Shown here: piece after piece, positions 1-5,634 of the stretch
Layout of the letters: every line of letters begins with the position of its first letter
Numbering within the stretch: the first letter of the stretch is position 1
Assembly: GCA_934418055.1 (NCBI GenBank)
Contig: CAKRWX010000142.1
Span: 1 to 6,530 of the forward strand
Direction of reading: 5' to 3'
DNA length: 6,530 bases
Source of the DNA: an uncultured Lachnospiraceae bacterium
Lineage (GTDB): Bacteria > Bacillota > Clostridia > Lachnospirales > Lachnospiraceae
Translations under genes and position numbers: made by a program
Notes under the pieces: generated by a model
Seen by the model: only the letters and a program-made list of their open reading frames with translations
Told to the model about the DNA's origin: nothing
The model's database searches: none

Positions 1-2361
1 GATAACACGAAAATCGATATTGAGAATGGCGTCTTTACCGGCCTGGACGGGACACTCCAAATCATTGATGGCGTGATTTATGATGAGAGCACCAAGACCT
101 ACTACATCGATTCCCACGATTCCTACACCACCAACATCTACAACTACTACACCTATCAATACTACATCAATTACACCAGCATTACCTATATCGGCTATAC
201 GGAGCAGTATGACAAGCATTACGAGGTTTACTACAAACTTCCCGACGGGCGCAGCTCCGCCGATCTGACTGCCGAGGAATTGGAGCAGCTCAACGTCTCA
301 ATTGACGTCATCAACTACGGCAGATCGGCTGATGATGTCTCCCTCCGCTCCCTCTACCACTTCGATGGTGACACGGACGATGCCTCCTACTGGAACTATT
401 GCACTAGCTTCACCTGGAACAAAGGCGCATCCTTGACGTACATGGACGAGGGCACGTTCGAAGGTTCCCTCTATCTCGACGAGACGGAGCACGACTTTAC
501 GCTTACCATGCCCTCCGGTCTGACGGGGGACTTTACCCTCCAGTTCCGCTACTACCAGTCCGCCACGGCAGCGCCCCAGACGGACAGCTATCTCAACCTG
601 GGCAGTACTGCCGTCCTGAAGCTGGATGGTGCCAACATCAAGAACGGCTCCGGCACAACGCTCTCCGCTATGCCTATCGGCTCCTGGAATGAACTGGCTC
701 TGATTCGTGATAGCGGCACTTTGTATTACTACCTGAATGGCGTCAAGATCGGCAGCGCCGCCAACGCCGCCGTTTTTGATAAAATCACATTTCATTTTGG
801 TTCCGGCCAGCAGACCTTCAAGAAGCTGGACGAGCTCCGGGTTTTGGATCATGCGCTTCAGACCGGCGGCACAAGCTATACCCCCACCAGCGTCCCCCAT
901 GACACGAACCTTGCCCTAGTTTTGCCGGATACGGCAACACCGGTAGCGGATGAGTATTGGAATGTTACCTTTGGCAATTCTGATTCTGATTACAAGTTGG
1001 ACTTTTCCAAGGGAGACACTTTTTCTGGCCTCTCCTACAATAATTGCTCGCTCTACTATTTGAGCAATGGCGTGGTCCTGCGTCCTGATTCCTCCTGTAC
1101 CCAAGAGGACTATGAGGCTGCGCTTGGAGGGTCCCTGTCCTATACCAGGCTGAGTAGGCTCCCTTCTTTTAGCTTTCCTCTTTCCCCCAATGCCAGCGGG
1201 GTTTATGCGAGCGGCCAGGCGTCTTTTCTGTTGAGTGATGGAACTATTGTTGATTTCCGTTTTGTGGGATCTATCGGAAGTAGCTCCGCAAGCGGCGCTT
1301 ATTGGGATGGTTCATCTTGGATTGATATGTATGGCGGTGAGCGTCAGCATGATATTTTCCAGTTCAATGGAGGATTTATCTGCTTGGACGGTGGTCGGAT
1401 CGTAGTCGTTTTTGACCCCTCCTCCGACCTTTTCTTGGTCGCTGCGGAATTTCGTAAGTGCTGGTCTCAATGGAATCCTTCCGTGTCTGCAGTCAACGAG
1501 GCTAAGGCCGCTCTTACTACCCGTTCCACGATGACCGCTGAACACATTACTTCTATTGTGGGTATGACACCGGAAGACCTTGCGACCCCTACCCTGGCCG
1601 TCCGCTCGGATATCCCTGTGACCTCCTGGCAGATTGGCGGTGTTCGCCCTTCCGTGCCTACTAAAGGCCAGGTCTGGGCGCTGGTGGAGCGCCAGTATAT
1701 CACCTCTCTGCAAATCTACAATGGCCGGGCGTGGGAGGCTTGCGACGGCAGAATTTGGACGGGCTCCCGCTGGGTCCCGTACAGCTCCTACAATGTCATC
1801 ACGCTCAAGGACATGTCGGATATCGTGGACAGCTCCTCCCCCGATAAAGAGTACATCTACACCGAGACCGGCTTCTGGGATTGGTGGCAGCGATCGTGGA
1901 ACGCCTTCACATCGAAGTTCTTCTCGCTGCTGGAGGGCTCCGGTTTGTCTCCCGGCGGCTCCGGTTCCGGCATGGTCTCCGGCTCGGTCACGGAATCCCT
2001 GAAGAACGCCCTATCCTCTCTGATCGACGGCCTCTTCGGCGTCATCCAGACCATCCTGGAAGTGCTCCTGGCCCCGGTCAAGAATCTTCTCACCTTCGTC
2101 TCTGACCTCTTCACAGATTCCGTGTTCTCCGGGATCACGGACTTCTTCTCCGCTTTCGGCGGTGACGGCTCCCTCTGGGAGTTCTTCCAACAGGAGGGCG
2201 ACGACGGCAGCTCCACCGTGGGCCTTCCCAGTGAGATCGGCGTCGCCTTCGGTTTCTTCTCCGGTGTGCTCCTGGCCCTGCCCTCTGATCTCCGCTTCGT
2301 GCTCTTCTTCGGCGTTGGCCTCATGGTGTTCTTCTCGATCCTTAAACTGGCGAAAGAGTAA
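1..2361 (+). CDS. Adsorption (pIII-like) tip protein with LamG-like domain, 5' partial
   Basis: The frame is open from the first base, so the 5' end lies outside the window; a GTG at 73 is only internal. Of 786 visible residues, about 1-110 are very rich in tyrosine and asparagine, ending in YYKLPDGRSSADLTAEEL. Residues about 114-286 (nt 340-858) look like a LamG/concanavalin-type jelly roll (LYHFDGD, SWNELALIRDSGTLYYYLNG, LDELRVLDHAL), a fold that often binds sugars. A middle region follows, then a Gly/Ser linker, several hydrophobic helices and a terminal membrane segment with a short basic tail (ILKLAKE). An anchored C-terminus behind exposed domains is the layout of inovirus pIII, which binds the host receptor and terminates assembly. 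Codons in nt ~900-1520 look more AT-rich than on either side, suggesting domain exchange. The stop codon TAA lies inside the first 53-bp repeat. The function is inferred from architecture and position. Confidence 0.72.
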   Translation, partial: DNTKIDIENGVFTGLDGTLQIIDGVIYDESTKTYYIDSHDSYTTNIYNYYTYQYYINYTSITYIGYTEQYDKHYEVYYKLPDGRSSADLTAEELEQLNVSIDVINYGRSADDVSLRSLYHFDGDTDDASYWNYCTSFTWNKGASLTYMDEGTFEGSLYLDETEHDFTLTMPSGLTGDFTLQFRYYQSATAAPQTDSYLNLGSTAVLKLDGANIKNGSGTTLSAMPIGSWNELALIRDSGTLYYYLNGVKIGSAANAAVFDKITFHFGSGQQTFKKLDELRVLDHALQTGGTSYTPTSVPHDTNLALVLPDTATPVADEYWNVTFGNSDSDYKLDFSKGDTFSGLSYNNCSLYYLSNGVVLRPDSSCTQEDYEAALGGSLSYTRLSRLPSFSFPLSPNASGVYASGQASFLLSDGTIVDFRFVGSIGSSSASGAYWDGSSWIDMYGGERQHDIFQFNGGFICLDGGRIVVVFDPSSDLFLVAAEFRKCWSQWNPSVSAVNEAKAALTTRSTMTAEHITSIVGMTPEDLATPTLAVRSDIPVTSWQIGGVRPSVPTKGQVWALVERQYITSLQIYNGRAWEACDGRIWTGSRWVPYSSYNVITLKDMSDIVDSSSPDKEYIYTETGFWDWWQRSWNAFTSKFFSLLEGSGLSPGGSGSGMVSGSVTESLKNALSSLIDGLFGVIQTILEVLLAPVKNLLTFVSDLFTDSVFSGITDFFSAFGGDGSLWEFFQQEGDDGSSTVGLPSEIGVAFGFFSGVLLALPSDLRFVLFFGVGLMVFFSILKLAKE

Positions 2362-2410
2362 CACAAAACCGCTGCAGCCTGACCCGGCAGCTCCGGTGAT
2401 ACTGTGTTAC
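2358..2410. repeat. 53-bp hairpin repeat, copy 1
   Basis: The outer arms GTAACACA (2358-2365) and TGTGTTAC (2403-2410) are perfect inverted repeats. An inner stem can form from ACCG+CTGC (2368-2375) with GCAG (2387-2390) and CGGT (2394-2397), leaving a CTC bulge. The motif GCTCCGG is at 2390-2396. The adsorption gene stop TAA is 2359-2361, and the ribosome binding site of the next gene follows directly. Length and ends match the copies at 4437 and 5582. Confidence 0.85.
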
Positions 2411-2423
2411 AAAGGAGGCTTCT

Positions 2424-2564
2424 ATGTTTGAGATCCTGTTCCTGCTCTTCTCCTGGCTCCCGTCCCCGCTGGATAAGATCCTCTTCGGCGCTTTCTGCCT
2501 CTTCCTGGTGCTGGCCCTGGTCAAGCTCATCGGCGCCGTGATCAACATGATCCCGTTCCTGTAG
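2424..2564 (+). CDS. Small hydrophobic membrane protein, probable minor virion protein
   Basis: A 46-residue protein (MFEILFLLFSWLPSP...NMIPFL) made almost entirely of hydrophobic residues, with one clear membrane segment at about residues 19-41 and one lysine at each end of it (K18, K34). The start is set by AAAGGAGG at 2411-2418, five bases before the ATG and immediately after the first 53-bp repeat. Its stop overlaps the ribosome binding site of the next gene (TAGGAGG). Tiny single-pass proteins in this position in filamentous phages are usually minor caps or membrane-stored coat components, but I do not recognise a specific family. Confidence 0.75.
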   Translation: MFEILFLLFSWLPSPLDKILFGAFCLFLVLALVKLIGAVINMIPFL

Positions 2565-2573
2565 GAGGTCCGT

Positions 2574-2807
2574 ATGGCGGCTCTAACCATCATTCAATCC
2601 TTCTTCGGGGCGGCCTGGGACTTCTTGACCGGCCTGACCGTTCCCGGTATCGGGATCTCCTTCGCCTCCTGGTTCGTCGCTCTGATCCTGGCGGGGATCT
2701 CCATCAAGCTCGCCGCCCATCTCCTGGGCTTCGGCGGCTCCTCGTATCGCTCCGGCGACAGCCGGAGGAAACATATCTCTGAAAACCGAAAGGGTGATGA
2801 AAAGTGA
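2574..2807 (+). CDS. Small membrane protein, probable minor virion or assembly protein
   Basis: A 77-residue protein preceded by AGGAGG (2563-2568) with good spacing to the ATG. Residues about 1-30 are amphipathic (IIQSFFGAAWDFLTGL), residues about 28-53 form a membrane segment (SFASWFVALILAGISIKLAAHLLGF), and the tail from about residue 56 is basic and hydrophilic (RSGDSRRKHISENRKGDEK), so a cytoplasmic C-terminus is likely. The stop overlaps the next start in a GTGA arrangement, implying translational coupling. The basic tail behind a membrane helix resembles inovirus coat proteins that contact DNA, but this is inferred from shape rather than a family match. Confidence 0.75.
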   Translation: MAALTIIQSFFGAAWDFLTGLTVPGIGISFASWFVALILAGISIKLAAHLLGFGGSSYRSGDSRRKHISENRKGDEK

Positions 2808-3304
2808 ATCGGCTTTTTCTGCTGGTTCTGTGTCTGCTTCTTCCTGTGCTTTCTGTGCCTGCTCTTGCTGTGGAGGATGGAGCGGATAGCGGCGTGGATC
2901 CTGTGACCATCGAAACCAGCAAAAGTGAGGAAGGAGTGACGGTCAATGTTACGATCACTCAGCCCGAGGCGGCTGATCCGGTCCCTGTTGAGGAAGCTCC
3001 GGTATCTGATCCGGAGGCTCCTACGGGCCTGTATTCGGTCACTCAGCCCGATACTCTGGAGAATGCCCCGGCTGATGACGGCGATCCAACTATGGTTGAT
3101 GTCGTGAAAGGCGTCCTGGGCGAGTACCAGCGCCGCACATATACAGTACAGGAATTGGACAGTTCCGGAGCGGTCATCTCGACCTCCACCCAGTTCGTCC
3201 CCGGCCTGGCCGGATTGGATTATGAATGGATCGCCGGAGCGGTCTGCTTCGTGGTGTTCCTCCTGGGGATCTTCAAGCTGTTGGGAGGTCTGATGCGAGG
3301 ATGA
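2804..3304 (+). CDS. Secreted, membrane-anchored phage surface protein of unknown function
   Basis: A 166-residue protein starting with GTG in a GTGA overlap with the upstream gene; AAAGGGTGA just upstream serves as a weak ribosome binding site. It has a classic signal peptide (MNRLFLLVLCLLLPVLSVPALA, cleavage after ALA at about residue 22), then an acidic Pro/Val/Glu-rich stretch, a YQRRTYTVQEL segment, and a C-terminal membrane helix (about residues 141-165, EWIAGAVCFVVFLLGIFKLLGGL) with a short basic end. This is a type I topology with an extracytoplasmic domain of about 115 residues. By position and topology it is a candidate minor virion protein. No catalytic motif is visible. The stop overlaps the next ATG (ATGA). 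Confidence 0.72.
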   Translation: MNRLFLLVLCLLLPVLSVPALAVEDGADSGVDPVTIETSKSEEGVTVNVTITQPEAADPVPVEEAPVSDPEAPTGLYSVTQPDTLENAPADDGDPTMVDVVKGVLGEYQRRTYTVQELDSSGAVISTSTQFVPGLAGLDYEWIAGAVCFVVFLLGIFKLLGGLMRG

Positions 3305-3438
3305 ACGGCATGATCGACTTCTCCCTGGCACTATTTCAGGCTGCCGTGGATTTTCTGGCGGCGGAACCGGTGATCTATCTCTTCGGCACAGTCATTTTCT
3401 GTTTCCTCTGTAAGGGGATCAAGATCCTCATGCGCTAG
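3301..3438 (+). CDS. Small single-pass membrane protein
   Basis: A 45-residue protein with ATG overlapping the upstream stop (ATGA), so probably translationally coupled. A second in-frame ATG at 3310 has GCGAGG nine bases upstream and could be the true start, giving MIDFSLALFQ. The body is hydrophobic (ALFQAAVDFLAAEP, then VIYLFGTVIFCFLC) and ends KGIKILMR, so one membrane segment with a basic cytoplasmic end is likely. Size and place suggest a minor coat or cap protein. I do not recognise the family. Confidence 0.65.
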   Translation: MNGMIDFSLALFQAAVDFLAAEPVIYLFGTVIFCFLCKGIKILMR

Positions 3439-3445
3439 TTATCAG

Positions 3446-3459
3446 CGGCGGAAACGCCG
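3446..3459 (+). promoter_or_regulatory. GNRA-capped hairpin in the leader of the coat gene
   Basis: CGGCG (3446-3450) and CGCCG (3455-3459) form a perfect 5-bp stem closed by GAAA, a very stable GNRA tetraloop. AT-rich sequence follows, then GAAGGA (3481-3486), a plausible ribosome binding site for the coat-like gene. A stable 5' hairpin could protect a highly used coat message or separate its expression from the upstream genes. The role is inferred. Confidence 0.5.
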
Positions 3460-3486
3460 GGATAAAATACATTTTAGAAAGAAGGA

Positions 3487-3672
3487 ATTTCGCAGCAGGC
3501 AGCTTCTACCCTCTCCACCTACCTCAATGACATCGGCACCGTTTTCTCCTCCCTGACCACCTGGGTCGGCAACGTCATCAGCCTCATCATGGACAACCCC
3601 GTTCTCCTGGTCACCTGCACCGTGGGCTTCGCCTTCACCGCCGTCCACCTCTTCAAGTCCCTGCGTGGCTGA
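3487..3672 (+). CDS. Probable major coat protein (pVIII-like), no usual start codon
   Basis: The frame is open from after the TAG at 3475 to the TGA at 3670-3672 and encodes about 60 residues: QQAASTLSTYLNDIGTVF, then SLTTWVGNVISLI, then a hydrophobic stretch around NPVLLVTCTVGFAFTAVHLF, ending KSLRG. An amphipathic N-half, a membrane helix led by NPVLLV and a short basic tail are the hallmarks of inovirus major coat proteins, which form the virion tube around ssDNA. GAAGGA at 3481-3486 could be the ribosome binding site, but ATG, GTG and TTG are all absent from this frame before the ATG at 3589, which would leave only 27 residues. The listed start is the ATT at 3487, chosen only as the first near-cognate codon and too close to the binding site. 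CAG codons sit at 3493 and 3496, where a start would be expected. The gene may be mutated, use an unusual start, or contain a sequence error. Confidence 0.6.
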   Translation: MSQQAASTLSTYLNDIGTVFSSLTTWVGNVISLIMDNPVLLVTCTVGFAFTAVHLFKSLRG

Positions 3673-3676
3673 TCCG

Positions 3677-3711
3677 GCAGGGGGCACGCAAACGGAGTGC
3701 GTGCCCCCTGC
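3677..3711 (+). terminator. Perfect 13-bp GC-rich hairpin between coat and Zot genes
   Basis: GCAGGGGGCACGC (3677-3689) pairs perfectly with GCGTGCCCCCTGC (3699-3711) around a 9-base loop. It begins five bases after the coat stop and ends 27 bases before the Zot ATG. No T-run follows, so it is not a textbook intrinsic terminator. It may act as a partial terminator or 3' stabiliser that makes coat transcripts exceed Zot transcripts, as the central terminator does in Ff phages, or as a structured element of the ssDNA genome. Confidence 0.6.
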
Positions 3712-3738
3712 TCCCCTATCTCTGATCTGGAGGTCTCT

Positions 3739-4440
3739 ATGTTCTGGGTAATTCTTCTCTTCCTTGTCTGGCGGTGCCTCTTCCCCCCGAAAGTTCCCAA
3801 GGTGCTGAACGTCTACTTCGGCGTTCCCGGCTCCGGAAAAACCACCTTTGCGGCATACCTCACAAAGCAATCCATGCGGCAGTCCAGGATCATCACCTGG
3901 GCACAGCGGCACCCTGGTAAACACGCTGACAGGATCCTGGCCTCCCGTTTCTTCAAACGCAGTACCCCGGTCTATTCCAATGTCCCCATCACCGGGGCCT
4001 ACGCCCTGGATCCCCAGCGGGATATCGGTAAGGTCATGATCTGCGGCGGCAAGGTCATCATTGACGAGGCCGGGATCGAGTATAATAACCGGAACTTCAA
4101 GGCCTTTCCTCCGGACGCCATCTACTGGTACAAGTATCACCGGCACTATGAGTGCAGCGTGGATGTTTTCTCCCAAAGCTATGAGGATATGGATATCACG
4201 CTGCGCCGTCTCGCTCAGAACTACTTCGTTGTGAAGAAGTCCCTGATCCCCTTCTGTGTGTGCTGCAAGAAGATCCGCCGTAAGGTCGGGATCGACGAGA
4301 ACACCCATCAGATCATCGACAAGTATTACTTCGGCCTTCCTCTGATCGGCACCAAGTGGGTGTTCAGTCCTCCGCTCTGGAAGCTGTTCAACTCCTACTC
4401 CCGGCGTGAGATGCCGGAGAAGGAATGGGAGAAATGGTAA
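3739..4440 (+). CDS. zot: Zot/pI-type inovirus assembly ATPase
   Basis: A 233-residue protein; the ATG at 3739 follows TGGAGG (3728-3733) with five-base spacing, and an upstream GTG at 3697 lies inside the hairpin and is rejected. A hydrophobic N-terminal segment (residues 2-14, FWVILLFLVWRCL) precedes the ATPase core. Walker A is GVPGSGKT (28-35) and Walker B is VIIDEAG (106-112), followed by an SQSYEDMDITLRRLAQ region typical of the family. Zot/pI proteins are inner-membrane ATPases that drive extrusion of the filament and packaging of ssDNA. The protein is shorter than M13 pI (348) or cholera Zot (399), and its obvious hydrophobic segment is at the front rather than after the ATPase domain, so topology may differ. 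The C-terminus (REMPEKEWEKW) is highly charged. The stop TAA lies inside the second 53-bp repeat. Confidence 0.9.
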   Translation: MFWVILLFLVWRCLFPPKVPKVLNVYFGVPGSGKTTFAAYLTKQSMRQSRIITWAQRHPGKHADRILASRFFKRSTPVYSNVPITGAYALDPQRDIGKVMICGGKVIIDEAGIEYNNRNFKAFPPDAIYWYKYHRHYECSVDVFSQSYEDMDITLRRLAQNYFVVKKSLIPFCVCCKKIRRKVGIDENTHQIIDKYYFGLPLIGTKWVFSPPLWKLFNSYSRREMPEKEWEKW

Positions 4441-4489
4441 CACAGATCATTGGCAGCGCCAGCGGCTCCAGAGAATCTCTTTGTGTTAC
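4437..4489. repeat. 53-bp hairpin repeat, copy 2, between convergent genes
   Basis: The outer arms GTAACACA (4437-4444) and TGTGTTAC (4482-4489) are perfect inverted repeats. The inner stem pairs TGG (4451-4453) with CCA (4468-4470) and AGC (4455-4457) with GCT (4465-4467). GCTCCAG is at 4465-4471. The Zot stop (4438-4440, + strand) and the transposase stop (4486-4488, - strand) both fall inside the arms, so this element is the whole intergenic space. There is no T-run for intrinsic termination. Confidence 0.85.
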
Positions 4490-5499
4490 ATCGCTATCTC
4501 CGCCAAGCTGTTCGGCGTTTCCCAATCCAATACTTTTCGCGGGTAGTTGTTCATCCAGGTCTGGACGGCGGCTACCTGCTTTTTTGTCACCCCGGCGAAA
4601 TCTGTCCCTTTGGGGAAGAATCTCCTGATCATGCGGTTGTGATTCTCATTGGCCCCTTTCTCCCAGGCGGCGTAGCTGTGGCAGTACCAGACGTCGAAGC
4701 GGTCTCCCTTCCGGCGGACGGACTTCCGCAGCAGGTCATATTCCAGGAACTCCGGGCCGTTGTCCGTGGTGATCGATTTGAATTTCTCCCGGAAATTCGG
4801 CGTGCCTCGCTCCAGGCGGTCGATGGCCCGGCGGATCGTCGCCGCCTTCCGGTCCGGCAGCTTCACGATGATCTCCTCCCTGGTGACACGCTCCGTCATG
4901 GTCAGCAGCACCGCCTGACTGCCCTGGGGCCCGACTACCAGATCCATCTCCCAATGCCCGATCTCCTGCCGGTCGTTGATGTACCATGGACGGTCCTCAA
5001 TGCTCGGAAGGTTCTTGTGCACGATCCGGATCCCCGTATTTCTCCGTTTCGGTTTCCTGGTTGGTTTCTCCCAGAGGTCGGAGCTCGTCAGGCGGTAGAA
5101 GACGCCGGTGTCAATGTAGTTGTAGAGCGTCCCCACGCTGATCCGGGTCCGAAACCCGGCTTTCCTCGCCGAGGCCAGGGCCGCCGCCGGGGAATAACGA
5201 TCGTGCAAGATCTTGCGCTCCAGGAAGTCCGCATAGGCGATATCCCTCCCGATCTTCAGCGGGCGTCCCTTTCTCCGCTGTCGCCGCTCATAGAGCTGTT
5301 GCCCCTTTTCCGCTGAGTATCGGACTTCATCCCACCAATCACAGGTATGGACATAGGCTCCCCGTCGAAGCTCATTGTAAATGGTCTGGCGGCAGAAGCC
5401 CAGCTCCCGGGCGATCCACGCCACGCTTTTTCCGGCTCTCCGGTACGCCTCCAGCTTCAGGCGCTCGTCCCGGGTCATGTAGTGCTGTTTTTTCGTCAT
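4486..5499 (-). CDS. IS30-family DDE transposase, candidate phage integrase
   Basis: A 337-residue protein from the ATG at 5499-5497, preceded on the minus strand by GGAGGG with about nine-base spacing; a longer reading to 5838 would run back through the repeat and the upstream gene and is rejected. The N-terminal helix-turn-helix (about residues 9-46, MTRDERLKLEAYRRAGKSV then WIARELGFCRQTIYNELRRG) is typical of IS30 transposases. The catalytic core shows D186 (GHWEMDLVVG), D246 (TTDNGPEF) and an acidic residue in WEKGANENHN (E285, or E280). RRFFPKGTDF and the C-terminal NNYPRKVLDWETPNSL motif are also IS30-typical. Full length with all motifs, so probably active. It cuts and joins DNA ends and, in this phage, probably integrates the genome; IS30-type transposases serve that role in some Spiroplasma phages. 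The only sequence shared by both flanks is the end of the 53-bp repeat. Confidence 0.92.
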   Translation of the reverse strand: MTKKQHYMTRDERLKLEAYRRAGKSVAWIARELGFCRQTIYNELRRGAYVHTCDWWDEVRYSAEKGQQLYERRQRRKGRPLKIGRDIAYADFLERKILHDRYSPAAALASARKAGFRTRISVGTLYNYIDTGVFYRLTSSDLWEKPTRKPKRRNTGIRIVHKNLPSIEDRPWYINDRQEIGHWEMDLVVGPQGSQAVLLTMTERVTREEIIVKLPDRKAATIRRAIDRLERGTPNFREKFKSITTDNGPEFLEYDLLRKSVRRKGDRFDVWYCHSYAAWEKGANENHNRMIRRFFPKGTDFAGVTKKQVAAVQTWMNNYPRKVLDWETPNSLAEIAM

Positions 5500-5526
5500 A
5501 GCCCCGCACCCTCCATGCGTCAAAGT

Positions 5527-5550
5527 TTCTGACCTTAAACAGTTCTGACC
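5527..5550. repeat. Direct repeats TTCTGACC upstream of the transposase
   Basis: TTCTGACC occurs at 5527-5534 and 5543-5550, 16 bp apart, and its inverse GGTCAGA at 5569-5575 as part of the palindrome. All lie within about 80 bp upstream of the transposase start. Spaced identical half-sites in this place could bind the transposase or the ribbon-helix-helix protein encoded upstream. The role is inferred. Confidence 0.55.
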
Positions 5551-5575
5551 CCCGTTAGATCTAACGAGGGTCAGA
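5544..5575. repeat. 32-bp near-perfect palindrome upstream of the transposase
   Basis: The arms TCTGACCCCCGTTAGA (5544-5559) and TCTAACGAGGGTCAGA (5560-5575) are inverse complements with one mismatched pair (5552 against 5567). The centre AGATCT leaves no loop. It starts 45 bp upstream of the transposase ATG. Possibilities are an operator for transposase expression, a terminator-like structure for the upstream gene pair (no T-run), a target palindrome of the kind IS30-family enzymes favour, or two transposon-type ends joined head to head. Confidence 0.8.
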
Positions 5576-5581
5576 GATATT

Positions 5582-5634
5582 GTAACACGAAATGTCTTCA
5601 GCTCCAGCCCGCAGCTCCAGCGGAACTGTGTTAC
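5582..5634. repeat. 53-bp hairpin repeat, copy 3
   Basis: The outer arms GTAACACG (5582-5589) and TGTGTTAC (5627-5634) pair over 8 bp with one G-T wobble. An inner stem pairs CCGC (5609-5612) with GCGG (5620-5623). GCTCCAG occurs at 5601-5607 and at 5614-5620, the latter at the same offset (32) as in copy 1. The right half is closely similar to that of copy 1 (CAGCTCC...ACTGTGTTAC). The stop of the ribbon-helix-helix gene (5631-5633, - strand) is inside the right arm. Confidence 0.85.

Noticed and set aside
1..12. ATAACACGAAA at the window start resembling the left arm of copy 3
   Set aside because: It lies inside the open reading frame, has no partner arm 53 bp away and matches only about ten bases; chance is adequate.
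2594..3331. 245-codon - strand frame across the small membrane proteins
   Set aside because: Basic, serine-rich product typical of an antisense shadow; the + strand has coupled starts, ribosome binding sites, a signal peptide and membrane segments.
3442..4443. 333-codon open frame on the - strand across coat and Zot
   Set aside because: Antisense to a clear Walker-motif ATPase; no ribosome binding site or recognisable domain.
4450..5316. 288-codon open frame on the + strand across the transposase
   Set aside because: Antisense shadow of the transposase, whose protein has a full set of IS30 motifs; the + frame gives a low-complexity Pro/Arg/Leu product with no domain.
2358..5634. 53-bp repeats as integron attC sites
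   Set aside because: They are hairpins with conserved ends after genes, but the ends do not fit the RYYYAAC/GTTRRRY core, sizes do not vary, genes lie in both orientations and no integron integrase is visible.
2358..5634. 53-bp repeats as ordinary intrinsic terminators
   Set aside because: None is followed by a T-run, and a fixed 53-bp length with conserved outer arms is not needed for termination. Some effect on transcription is still possible.
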